This document shows, one piece after another, positions 1 through 6,326 of a DNA stretch of 64,000 nt. Numbering within the stretch: the first letter of the stretch is position 1; every line of letters starts with the position of its first letter. The notes below the pieces were generated by a model. The model did not search any database. It saw nothing but the letters and a program-made list of their open reading frames with translations, and was not told the DNA's origin. The stretch is taken from NCBI GenBank assembly GCA_964612565.1, contig CAZTDP010000002.1, positions 30,794 through 94,793 on the forward strand, in the 5' to 3' direction. The translations under genes were made by a program, and so were the position numbers. The DNA comes from CAZTDP01 sp964612565 (GTDB taxonomy: Bacteria; Patescibacteriota; WWE3; UBA101185; UBA10185).

Positions 1-134
1 GTAATTTATATCAAGCATGGCAAAAATTCCTTAAGAGATAGGTGTTTTTGTTGATTTTTATGTATACAATGGTAATATAATTTTCGCGGTTAGAAAAGTC
101 AATCAGATCCGTATTTGAGTCATCAATCGAGTTG

Positions 135-163
135 TTGACCTGCTGTAATGGTTCTGATACAAT
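135..163 (+). promoter_or_regulatory. Promoter of the infA ribosomal operon
   Basis: A -35 box TTGACC (135-140) is separated by 17 nt from a -10 box TACAAT (158-163), which predicts a transcript start near 170 and a leader of about 75 nt before infA. No gene can be called with confidence in 1-245; an open frame from base 1 to a stop at 52-54 could be the tail of an upstream gene but is too short to identify. Confidence 0.6.
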
Positions 164-245
164 CAAGCGCGTCGTGAAGCTAAAAGCTTCTGCTGGGCTT
201 TGTGATATAAACTGAATACCCATGCCGTGTGTGGTATCGATATTA

Positions 246-464
246 ATGGATACAAAAGACGTTATAACAAAAGATGGAAAAATATTAGAAACCCACATGG
301 GTGGTATGTTTAAGGTTGAGTTGGACGCCGAAACAACAGCTTTAGCAGTCATTTCGGGAAAAATGAGGAAGGCTCACATAAGAGTCTTGCCCGGAGATAA
401 GGTCCGAATGGAGTTTTCTCCCCACGACTTAACTAGGGGTCGCATAATTTATAGATTGAAATAA
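246..464 (+). CDS. infA: Translation initiation factor IF-1
   Basis: This 72-residue protein is the S1/OB-fold factor that binds the 30S A site with IF-2 and IF-3 during initiation. The sequence carries the family signatures ETHMGGMFKVEL near the start and IRVLPGDKVRMEFSPHDL near residues 45-62, followed by the typical GRIIYR end. The ATG at 246 gives the normal family length; an in-frame start 24 nt upstream would add eight unrelated residues. It is followed after 1 nt by rpmJ, the standard order at the end of the spc operon and start of the alpha operon. Function is certain by family conservation. Confidence 0.97.
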   Translation: MDTKDVITKDGKILETHMGGMFKVELDAETTALAVISGKMRKAHIRVLPGDKVRMEFSPHDLTRGRIIYRLK

Positions 465-465
465 T

Positions 466-582
466 ATGAAAGTAAGATCGTCGGTAAAACCAATTTGCAG
501 GGACTGCAAAGTTATAAAAAGAAAAGGCGTTTTAAGGGTAATTTGTAAAAGAAACCCAAAACATAAACAAAGACAAGGCTAA
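466..582 (+). CDS. rpmJ: 50S ribosomal protein L36
   Basis: This 38-residue basic protein starts MKVRSSVKPICRDCKVIKRK and ends HKQRQG. It has the L36 zinc-ribbon pattern with C11, C14, C27 and H33, so it is the zinc-binding form. It lies 1 nt after the infA stop and 5 nt before rpsM, exactly where L36 is found in most bacteria. It is short and easily missed by length-filtered gene finding. L36 binds 23S rRNA at the base of the L7/L12 stalk region of the large subunit. Confidence 0.97.
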   Translation: MKVRSSVKPICRDCKVIKRKGVLRVICKRNPKHKQRQG

Positions 583-587
583 TTTAT

Positions 588-974
588 ATGGCAAGAATTA
601 AAGGTGTAGACATACCAAATGAAAAAAGAATCGAAGCCTCTTTAAGGTACATTTTTGGTGTGGGTCCCGCGTTTTCAAAAAAGATCTTAACAATGACTGA
701 GATCAGCCCTGATACTAGAACTAAGAATTTAACGGATGAAGAAATTGCAAAGATTAACAGCGCAATCGCCAAACTTGAAATACCGGTAGAAGGAGAACTA
801 AAGAGAATTGTTAACCAAAACATAAGAAGGCTTCAAGAGATTAAATCATATAGAGGGTCGAGACACTTAGCAGGTCTTCCTACAAGAGGCCAAAGAACTA
901 GAACTAACTCTAGAACTAGAAAAGGTAAAAGAAAGACAGTTGGAGGTCAAAAGAAGAAACTAGCAAAGAAGTGA
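588..974 (+). CDS. rpsM: 30S ribosomal protein S13
   Basis: The 128-residue product begins MARIKGVDIPNEKRIEASL and contains the conserved C-terminal block RGSRHLAGLPTRGQRTRTNS followed by a lysine/arginine-rich tail. S13 sits in the head of the small subunit, contacts the P-site tRNA through this tail and forms bridges to the large subunit. Length is close to the family norm. It starts 5 nt after rpmJ. The stop codon at 972-974 overlaps the first of two hairpins that fill the spacer to rpsK. Confidence 0.97.
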   Translation: MARIKGVDIPNEKRIEASLRYIFGVGPAFSKKILTMTEISPDTRTKNLTDEEIAKINSAIAKLEIPVEGELKRIVNQNIRRLQEIKSYRGSRHLAGLPTRGQRTRTNSRTRKGKRKTVGGQKKKLAKK

Positions 975-1017
975 CGCTAACGCGTCCTTCTTCGCACTGC
1001 ACAGCAGTACTCAGAAG
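973..1017 (+). other. Two hairpins in the rpsM-rpsK spacer
   Basis: The 55-nt spacer is filled by two inverted repeats. The first is GACGC-TAAC-GCGTC (973-986), overlapping the rpsM stop, with a UAAC loop of the UMAC tetraloop class. The second pairs CTTCT (987-991) with AGAAG (1013-1017) and inside it ACTGC (996-1000) with GCAGT (1004-1008) around an ACA loop. No T-tract follows, so these look like processing or mRNA-stability structures rather than a terminator. On the minus strand the sequence resembles part of the 59-bp repeat at 16449-16755. Confidence 0.6.
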
Positions 1018-1029
1018 TGGGGCTTAATT

Positions 1030-1422
1030 ATGGCAAAAAAAGTAATTAAAAAAATAAAAAATAAAGTAAAGGTTGTCACACCAACCGGCAGAGTGTATAT
1101 TACCGCCGGTATGAATAATACTATCATTACTATCACAGACTCTGAGGGCAACTCGCTTTTTGCAGCCAGCTCAGGAAAAGTAGGTTTTAAGGGCTCAAGG
1201 AAATCAACTCCTTATGCCGCAACAAAAGCCGCTGAATTGGTTGGAGATAAAGCATCAAAAGCAGGCATGAGAGACGTTTCTGTGTTTTTAAAAGGCCCGG
1301 GTTTAGGCAGAATCTCTTCAATTAAAGCTTTGAAAACAACAGGTTTAAATGTAGTTTCTATTTCGGATCTAACACCGATACCGCATAACGGCTGTAGACC
1401 AAAGAATAAGAGAAGGATTTAA
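1030..1422 (+). CDS. rpsK: 30S ribosomal protein S11
   Basis: The 130-residue product has the S11 core GRVYITAGMNNTIITITD, the GSRKSTPYAATKAAE block and the conserved end TPIPHNGCRPKNKRRI. S11 forms part of the small-subunit platform next to the anti-Shine-Dalgarno end of 16S rRNA. A lysine-rich N-terminal extension (residues 2-15) is usual for the family. It ends 5 nt before rpsD and is separated from rpsM by a hairpin-filled spacer. Confidence 0.97.
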   Translation: MAKKVIKKIKNKVKVVTPTGRVYITAGMNNTIITITDSEGNSLFAASSGKVGFKGSRKSTPYAATKAAELVGDKASKAGMRDVSVFLKGPGLGRISSIKALKTTGLNVVSISDLTPIPHNGCRPKNKRRI

Positions 1423-1427
1423 CAGAT

Positions 1428-2030
1428 ATGGCAAGATATCACGATGCAAAATGCAGATTATGTAGAAGAGAAGGCGTCAAACTTTACTTAAAGGGCGCTA
1501 GATGTGAATCAGATAAATGTGCAATTGCTAAAAAAGCGCAGGCTCCGGGGCAACACGGAACCTCAAGAAGAGCCTTGTCAGAGTATGGAAAACAACTTAG
1601 AGAAAAACAGAAAGCAAAAAGAATTTACGGAGTACTTGAAAAGCAATTTAAGAACTATGTTTCCGGTGCTTTAAAAGCAAAAGGTATTTCGGGCGAAAAT
1701 TTAACTCAAAAGCTTGAGTCTAGATTAGACAACATGGTATATAGAAGCGGCTTTGCAGTTTCCAGGGCACAGGCAAGACAGTTTATAAGACGAGGATTAT
1801 TTACTGTTAATAACAGAGAAGTAACAATTCCTTCGTACACATTAAAGGTCGGTGACGTTATAAAACCGGTCAGTTTTGAAAAAATACATTTAAGAGAGGG
1901 TTTCGTAATGCCGGAGTGGTTGGAAGCAAATACAAAAGATAAATACGTTAAGTATTCACGCTTCCCTTCTCAGGAAGAATCTGTAGAAAAAATAGATATT
2001 CAGTCAATTATTGAATTTTATTCTAGATAA
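1428..2030 (+). CDS. rpsD: 30S ribosomal protein S4, zinc-binding form
   Basis: The 200-residue protein has the N-terminal S4 domain, followed by the S4 RNA-binding motif around SRLDNMVYRSGFAVSRAQAR. Four cysteines, C9, C12, C26 and C31, form the zinc knuckle of the C+ type of S4. S4 is a primary 16S rRNA-binding assembly protein at the body of the 30S subunit. In the alpha operon it usually precedes rpoA, as here. Some bacteria regulate this operon through S4 binding to a leader; no such leader structure is obvious here. Confidence 0.97.
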   Translation: MARYHDAKCRLCRREGVKLYLKGARCESDKCAIAKKAQAPGQHGTSRRALSEYGKQLREKQKAKRIYGVLEKQFKNYVSGALKAKGISGENLTQKLESRLDNMVYRSGFAVSRAQARQFIRRGLFTVNNREVTIPSYTLKVGDVIKPVSFEKIHLREGFVMPEWLEANTKDKYVKYSRFPSQEESVEKIDIQSIIEFYSR

Positions 2031-2084
2031 GTCGGGTTAACGGGTTATTTGCCCGTGCTCAAGGCCAAAGGAGGCTTTATTTTT

Positions 2085-3002
2085 ATGATAGTAACGAAAG
2101 AGAATTTAAAAATTAATAAGGTAGCAGAAAACGCAAAAAGCGGTACATATTCTTTTGAACCGTTGCCAACAGGATTTGGTCACACACTAGGCAATGCTTT
2201 GAGAAGAGTTTTAATGACCGAAACAAGTGGTGCCGCAGTAACACAAATCAAAGTAGCAGGGGCAACTCATCAATTTACCACGCTGCCTGGTGTAAAAGAG
2301 GATTTGGTTCAGCTTACCTTAAACATTAAAAAGCTAAGATTTGCTATACACTCAAATAACCCTGTTATTGCAACTATTAAGAAAAAGGGTACCGGCGAGG
2401 TTACTGCCAAAGATATAGAACTTCCTTCAGACCTCGAAGTAATGAATAAGGATCTCCATATTGCTACACTAGCCGATTCAAAGAGCGAAATTAACATCGA
2501 GCTTGTGATCGAACCCGGAACAGGCTACTCACCTATGGAAGAAAGACAGACATCAAAAGTCGGAGTAATCGTGCTTGACGCACTATTTTCACCCATCTTA
2601 AACGTAACCTACGAAGTAGAACCAACCAGATTTGGCGAAAGAACCGATCTCGATAAATTAGTTTTAACCGTAGAAACAGACGGAAGCGTCGCTCCTAAAG
2701 AAGCAGTTGTCAGAGCCGCTAATATCTTAAAGGACTTTTACGGCGCCATTGAAAAATGGGACGATGACAAAAGCGGAAAAGAAGAAAAAGCCGAGGAAAT
2801 AGAGCTTGAGATCGAAGACGTAGCTGTCGAAGAGCTTCCTTTGCAAACCAGAACAGTAAATGCCCTAAAGAAAAACGGAATCGAAACACTAAAGCAATTG
2901 GCACGAAAATCAGACGAAGAAATTGCCGACATCAAAAATCTTGGCGAAAAATCAGTTGAAGAAATTAAAAAGTTGTTAAAAAAGGAAGGTCTTAGAGACT
3001 AA
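2085..3002 (+). CDS. rpoA: DNA-directed RNA polymerase subunit alpha
   Basis: The 305-residue alpha subunit dimerises to nucleate RNA polymerase assembly. The N-terminal domain has EPLPTGFGHTLGNALRRVLM and the dimerisation/insert region; an acidic linker (about 230-245) leads to the C-terminal domain with helix-hairpin-helix motifs (about 255-303, KNGIETLKQLARKSDEEI and NLGEKSVEEIKKLLKK). The start at ATG 2085 is chosen because AAAGGAGG lies at 2067-2074 with a 10-nt spacer; an in-frame TTG at 2049 would precede this ribosome binding site. Confidence 0.97.
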   Translation: MIVTKENLKINKVAENAKSGTYSFEPLPTGFGHTLGNALRRVLMTETSGAAVTQIKVAGATHQFTTLPGVKEDLVQLTLNIKKLRFAIHSNNPVIATIKKKGTGEVTAKDIELPSDLEVMNKDLHIATLADSKSEINIELVIEPGTGYSPMEERQTSKVGVIVLDALFSPILNVTYEVEPTRFGERTDLDKLVLTVETDGSVAPKEAVVRAANILKDFYGAIEKWDDDKSGKEEKAEEIELEIEDVAVEELPLQTRTVNALKKNGIETLKQLARKSDEEIADIKNLGEKSVEEIKKLLKKEGLRD

Positions 3003-3010
3003 ACACAAGC

Positions 3011-3490
3011 ATGAGACACAACGTAGCTAAAAAGAAAATGGGAAGAGACTTTGAGCACAGAGAATCTTTGTTAAAGAATCTCACCTCAAATGTTTTGATC
3101 CATGAAAAAATAAACACTACGTTGGAAAAAGCAAAATTTGCAAAACCCTTTGTTGAAAAGGTTATTACAAAAGCTAAAAAAGCCTTTGCGGAAACCGATA
3201 AAATAGCTAAATTTAATGCAGTTAAAGATATAAGAAGATCGTTAGGCAACGACGAAGCCGCAAGAAAAGTTATAGAGTCAATTGCATCGAGATTTGAAAA
3301 AAGAAATGGCGGTTACACAAGAATCGTTAGAACGGGAAACAGAGACGGCGATAACGCCAATACTGCAAGATTAGAACTTTTACCGGCAGAAAAGACCGAA
3401 GTTAAAACCCCGGTAAAATCAGCTAAAACCGAAACAAAAAAGACAAAAACAGCAAAAGCTGTAAAGAAAGAAAAAGAAAATGCAAAATAG
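3011..3490 (+). CDS. rplQ: 50S ribosomal protein L17
   Basis: The 159-residue protein begins MRHNVAKKKMGRDFEHRESL, the L17 hallmark, and contains KRNGGYTRIVRTGNRDGDNA. Residues after about 120 form a lysine/threonine/alanine-rich tail not present in the shortest L17 proteins. L17 lies near the polypeptide exit on the large subunit. The gene follows rpoA by 8 nt and its last 11 nt overlap rplM, so the two are probably translationally coupled. Confidence 0.96.
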   Translation: MRHNVAKKKMGRDFEHRESLLKNLTSNVLIHEKINTTLEKAKFAKPFVEKVITKAKKAFAETDKIAKFNAVKDIRRSLGNDEAARKVIESIASRFEKRNGGYTRIVRTGNRDGDNANTARLELLPAEKTEVKTPVKSAKTETKKTKTAKAVKKEKENAK

Positions 3491-3902
3491 TACAACATCT
3501 GCAAAACCAAATACAGAAAAAAAATGGTACTTTATAGACGCAACAGACAAAATTTTAGGAAAAGTTGCCGAAGAAGCAGCGGTTGTTCTAATTGGAAAGG
3601 ACAATCCGGAGTATGCCCCTAATCAAAATATGGGCGGAGTTGTCGTAATTACAAACGCCGAAAAAATAACGGTAACCGGCGGTAAGATGGACAAAAAGAT
3701 ATATTACCACTACACAGGATTTCCTGGAGGATTAAGAGAGCAGAAACTAAAGGATGTATATGCCAAAGATCCGACAAAAATTTTAGAAAAAGCCATAAAC
3801 GGAATGCTTCCAAAAAATAGACTTAGATCCGAAAGAATGACTAATTTGCACATTTACAAAGGTTCGGAGCACCCTCATAAAGCTCAGGAAGGCAAAAAAT
3901 AA
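3480..3902 (+). CDS. rplM: 50S ribosomal protein L13
   Basis: The 140-residue product has the L13 core WYFIDATDKILGKVAEEAA, NAEKITVTGGKMDKKIYYHY and MLPKNRLRSERMTNLHIYKG. L13 is an early assembly protein of the large subunit. It overlaps the end of rplQ by 11 nt and shares one base with rpsI in a TAATG stop/start junction. The pair rplM-rpsI is a conserved two-gene unit in bacteria, here attached directly to the alpha operon. Confidence 0.97.
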   Translation: MQNSTTSAKPNTEKKWYFIDATDKILGKVAEEAAVVLIGKDNPEYAPNQNMGGVVVITNAEKITVTGGKMDKKIYYHYTGFPGGLREQKLKDVYAKDPTKILEKAINGMLPKNRLRSERMTNLHIYKGSEHPHKAQEGKK

Positions 3903-4342
3903 TGGAAGAAACAGAAAAAACAACTGAAAAAGCAGTTAAACTTAAAAAAGGCTTCATTACCGGAACCGGCAGAAGAAAGACCGCTACTGCGAGAATATTT
4001 TTGTGGGACGAAAAAGGTGAAATTACCGTCAACGGTGTTGATATTGCCGAATACTTCCCCACCGAAAAAGAGCAATTAATTTGGACAAAACCTTTTCATT
4101 TGTTGGGCGTTTCACATCCAAAAGCAAAATATACCGGGAGCATAAAGGTTTTAGGATCCGGCAGGGCATCTCAATTGGGCGCTGTTGCTCACGGAATTGC
4201 TTCGGCACTATCAAAGCTTAGCGAAGAAAACTCGCAAATATTAAGAAAGCAGGGCATGTTAACAAGAGATTCAAGAATGGTTGAAAGAAAAAAACCAAAC
4301 TTACACAAAGCCCGAAAAGCTTCTCAATACTCAAAACGTTAA
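3902..4342 (+). CDS. rpsI: 30S ribosomal protein S9
   Basis: The 146-residue product has GTGRRKTATARIFLW, the KVLGSGRASQLGAVAHGIA block and the conserved C-terminal tail RKKPNLHKARKASQYSKR, whose last residues reach the P-site tRNA anticodon stem. An acidic/lysine-rich N-terminal extension of about 18 residues precedes the core. It is the last gene of this ribosomal run and converges with the XRE regulator gene, overlapping its end by 4 bp. No clear intrinsic terminator is visible at the junction. Confidence 0.96.
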   Translation: MEETEKTTEKAVKLKKGFITGTGRRKTATARIFLWDEKGEITVNGVDIAEYFPTEKEQLIWTKPFHLLGVSHPKAKYTGSIKVLGSGRASQLGAVAHGIASALSKLSEENSQILRKQGMLTRDSRMVERKKPNLHKARKASQYSKR

Positions 4343-4620
4343 GAAGATACGACCGACTCTATTTCTTCAACAAATGTTTTAATCTTTATGATACTTTCCT
4401 TAAGTTTCATTTTTTCGGAATCGTTTAGATAAAGAATAGGTGTATTAAATATTTCAGCAATTGCTTTTACTATTTTAATTGGAGGATGTGCTCTTCCTGT
4501 TTCATAAGCTGAAACAGCTTTTCCTGTTACACCTATTTTCATTCCAAAACGTTCCTGGGAAAGGTCAAACTTACATCTAATCGCCTTTATTTTTTCTCCC
4601 ACGTCACTTGTGTAAACCAT
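4339..4620 (-). CDS. XRE-family helix-turn-helix regulator
   Basis: The 93-residue protein has a HTH_3/Cro-C1 domain at about residues 7-62 (KIRCxF-type helix 1, LSQERFGMKIGVTGKAVSAYE as the helix-turn-helix region, then GRAHPPIKIVKAIAEIF) and a short basic/acidic C-terminal helix. Such proteins bind short inverted repeats as dimers. It is transcribed divergently from radC across a 52-bp spacer that contains inverted repeats, so regulation of itself and radC is a reasonable guess. The target is not known. Confidence 0.8.
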   Translation of the reverse strand: MVYTSDVGEKIKAIRCKFDLSQERFGMKIGVTGKAVSAYETGRAHPPIKIVKAIAEIFNTPILYLNDSEKMKLKESIIKIKTFVEEIESVVSS

Positions 4621-4672
4621 TTTTAGAAATTAACATATTACATTGTATGTTGCAATAATATATATTTGTACA
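4621..4672. promoter_or_regulatory. Divergent XRE-radC spacer with inverted repeats
   Basis: This A+T-rich spacer holds AACATA/TATGTT arms (4632-4637 and 4646-4651, 8-bp spacer) and CATTGTA/TACAATG arms (4641-4647 and 4669-4675). The second pair includes the radC start codon. TACAAT on the minus strand (4642-4647) could serve as a -10 box for the regulator gene. The arrangement fits an autoregulated divergent operator, but this is inference. Confidence 0.4.
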
Positions 4673-5344
4673 ATGAAAATTAAAGACCTTCCAATTGCCG
4701 ACAGACCTAGAGAAAAGCTTGGCGCAATAGGTGTTGAAAATTTAACAGACACCGAACTTATTTCTATTATTCTTGAAACCGGTAAAAAAGGACAATCGGT
4801 TCTCGAGGTTTCACAGGAACTAATTACGGAAGCCGGCTCGTTAAAAGAATTATTTAAAAAATCGCCGACAGAACTTTCGTTGATTAAAGGTCTGGGGTTA
4901 GCAAAAACTGCAAAGTTGGCGGCCGTTAAGGAATTGTCAAAGAGGCTTGGCGTTGAAAATAAGAAAACAAAAATTATTAGGGGACCTTCGGACATATATG
5001 ACTTAATAAAACTGGAGGCAGCTAACAAGGAAATTGAGTCCTTGTACCTTTTTTCCTTAAACACAAGAAGTAAGTTGATTGCGAAAGATATTGTCACCAC
5101 TGGAACCGTAAACGAAACCATAATTCATCCTAGAGAAATCATAAAGACTGCACTAAAAAGAAACGCCGTATCAATAATTCTCGCTCACAACCATCCGTCC
5201 GGGGATCCAACTCCAAGCAGTGAAGATATTTCGGTAACCAAAAGAATAAAAGATGCCTGCATAATTTCGGGTTTAAATTTTGTTGATCACATAGTAATTG
5301 CAAGCGCCGAATTTGTAAGCATGAGGGTAACAAATTTAATTTAG
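4673..5344 (+). CDS. radC: RadC-family JAB/MPN domain protein
   Basis: The 223-residue protein has an N-terminal helix-hairpin-helix region (about 35-85, ELSLIKGLGLAKTAKLAAV) and a C-terminal JAB1/MPN metalloprotease-like fold. The JAMM zinc motif is complete: H172 and H174 in HNHPSGDPTPSSED, S182 and D185. RadC was once linked to DNA repair, but its role is unsettled; related proteins act on DNA or in mobile-element biology. The ATG at 4673 is preferred over an in-frame TTG at 4643, which adds ten residues of poor similarity to the family. Confidence 0.92.
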   Translation: MKIKDLPIADRPREKLGAIGVENLTDTELISIILETGKKGQSVLEVSQELITEAGSLKELFKKSPTELSLIKGLGLAKTAKLAAVKELSKRLGVENKKTKIIRGPSDIYDLIKLEAANKEIESLYLFSLNTRSKLIAKDIVTTGTVNETIIHPREIIKTALKRNAVSIILAHNHPSGDPTPSSEDISVTKRIKDACIISGLNFVDHIVIASAEFVSMRVTNLI

Positions 5345-5355
5345 AAAGGAGGTGA
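5345..5355 (+). promoter_or_regulatory. Strong Shine-Dalgarno of the TasA-like gene
   Basis: AAAGGAGGTGA at 5345-5355 is a near-complete match to the anti-Shine-Dalgarno complement and begins right after the radC stop. It sits 4 nt before the ATG at 5360, implying very efficient initiation of the secreted protein compared with its neighbours. Confidence 0.75.
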
Positions 5356-5359
5356 AAAG

Positions 5360-5959
5360 ATGCAAATTCTTAAGAAATTACCTGTCAAAAAATTAGTTCT
5401 ACCGGCAGCTATACTAGCTACCTTAGCAACAATCGTTAGCGTAACTTACGCGGCCTTTAGCGACTCGGCACAAATTTTAGGCTCCAAATTCTCGATCTCA
5501 AGCGCCGACCTTAGATTTGAGTACGATCCTACTATCGGCTCCGCGCCAGACAACTTGGTAGATACGCTGGAAGGACCTAGCTTTGGAAACATAGGTCAAA
5601 ACTGGAGCAAAGAATACGCCTTAAAGATGATAAATAACGGGACAACGAGGCTTAACGTTAACTCATATGCTAACTACGAAACAGAAAATGATCCTGAAAG
5701 TCTAAGATCTGACATTTCGGTTGAAATCTTTGAATGGAACGACTCAAACAGCGACGGTGTTCTGGATCCGGGTGAAACGGGGATGAGTAAAGGTAAAAAA
5801 ACAATCGTAAAATGGAAAACCGAGGGTTTTGACCTTGGAGACTTTTATCCGGGACAAGGAAAATTTGTGGTCCTTAAATTTACAACGGAAAATATAAGTG
5901 AAACAAAACAAGGAGCCCAAGCACTGTTTGACTTTAACTTTGAGTCTATACAAATGTAA
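5360..5959 (+). CDS. TasA/camelysin-like secreted protein
   Basis: The 199-residue protein has a basic start, a hydrophobic segment at about 13-32 and the SipW-type signal-peptide end VTYAAFSDSAQILGSKFSIS. Then comes a beta-rich domain with the camelysin/TasA-like pattern (DLRFEYDP, LKMINNGTTRLNV, WNDSNSDGVLDPGE with a calcium-loop-like DSNSDGVLDPGE stretch). TasA proteins form extracellular fibres in Bacillus; camelysins are surface proteins of the same superfamily. The next gene is a SipW-type signal peptidase, the usual partner that processes such precursors. Assembly into fibres is inference. Confidence 0.75.
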   Translation: MQILKKLPVKKLVLPAAILATLATIVSVTYAAFSDSAQILGSKFSISSADLRFEYDPTIGSAPDNLVDTLEGPSFGNIGQNWSKEYALKMINNGTTRLNVNSYANYETENDPESLRSDISVEIFEWNDSNSDGVLDPGETGMSKGKKTIVKWKTEGFDLGDFYPGQGKFVVLKFTTENISETKQGAQALFDFNFESIQM

Positions 5960-5980
5960 CTTAGCTCAATAGAAAAGAGC

Positions 5981-6008
5981 GACTCGCGCTTCTTGTGAGG
6001 CGCGAGTC
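5981..6008 (+). other. Strong hairpin between TasA-like gene and signal peptidase
   Basis: GACTCGCGC (5981-5989) and GCGCGAGTC (6000-6008) form a perfect 9-bp stem with a 10-nt loop. No T-run follows, and the next ATG is 9 nt after the stem. It could protect the upstream mRNA end or damp translation of the peptidase, so that substrate is made in excess over enzyme. Confidence 0.65.
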
Positions 6009-6016
6009 CTGAAAAA

Positions 6017-6226
6017 ATGAAAATGCTAATCTATACAATAATAATTACTGCGTTAGTTGTAGGAACTGCAAGAATATCCGGAATTAAAATCTTGTACGTC
6101 ACATCCGACTCTATGAAACCATCCTTTCAAAAAGGCGATTTACTAATATCGGTACCAACTAAAAAACTTGAAGTCGGAAACATCGTAAATTTTTTGTACA
6201 AACGCAATGTGTATAGCCACCGCATT
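6017..6226 (+). CDS. sipW: SipW-type (S26B) signal peptidase I, 3' end lost in gap
   Basis: The visible 70 residues contain an N-terminal membrane segment (about 4-27), the catalytic serine motif SDSMKPSF with Ser32 before Met33, the GDLLI strand and YSHRI at 66-70. A histidine (H68) in place of the bacterial lysine general base is the mark of the archaeal/ER-type S26B family that includes SipW. The enzyme would cleave the TasA-like precursor encoded just upstream. The reading frame enters the 100-N gap and the remaining roughly 100 residues are missing. Confidence 0.8.
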
Positions 6227-6326
6227 NNNNNNNNNNNNNNNNNNNNNNNNNNNNNNNNNNNNNNNNNNNNNNNNNNNNNNNNNNNNNNNNNNNNNNNNNN
6301 NNNNNNNNNNNNNNNNNNNNNNNNNN
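6227..6326. other. Assembly gap (100 N)
   Basis: Exactly 100 N, the usual placeholder for a gap of unknown size. It removes the end of the signal peptidase gene and the start of the Clp ATPase gene, so the real distance is unknown. Confidence 0.99.

Noticed and set aside
1..134. Tail of an upstream gene (for example map or adk)
   Set aside because: One plus-strand frame is open to a stop at 52-54, but about 17 codons show no diagnostic residues.
11..352. Minus-strand open frame of 113 codons overlapping infA
   Set aside because: It runs antisense to the certain infA gene and its promoter, has no ribosome binding site and no recognisable domain.
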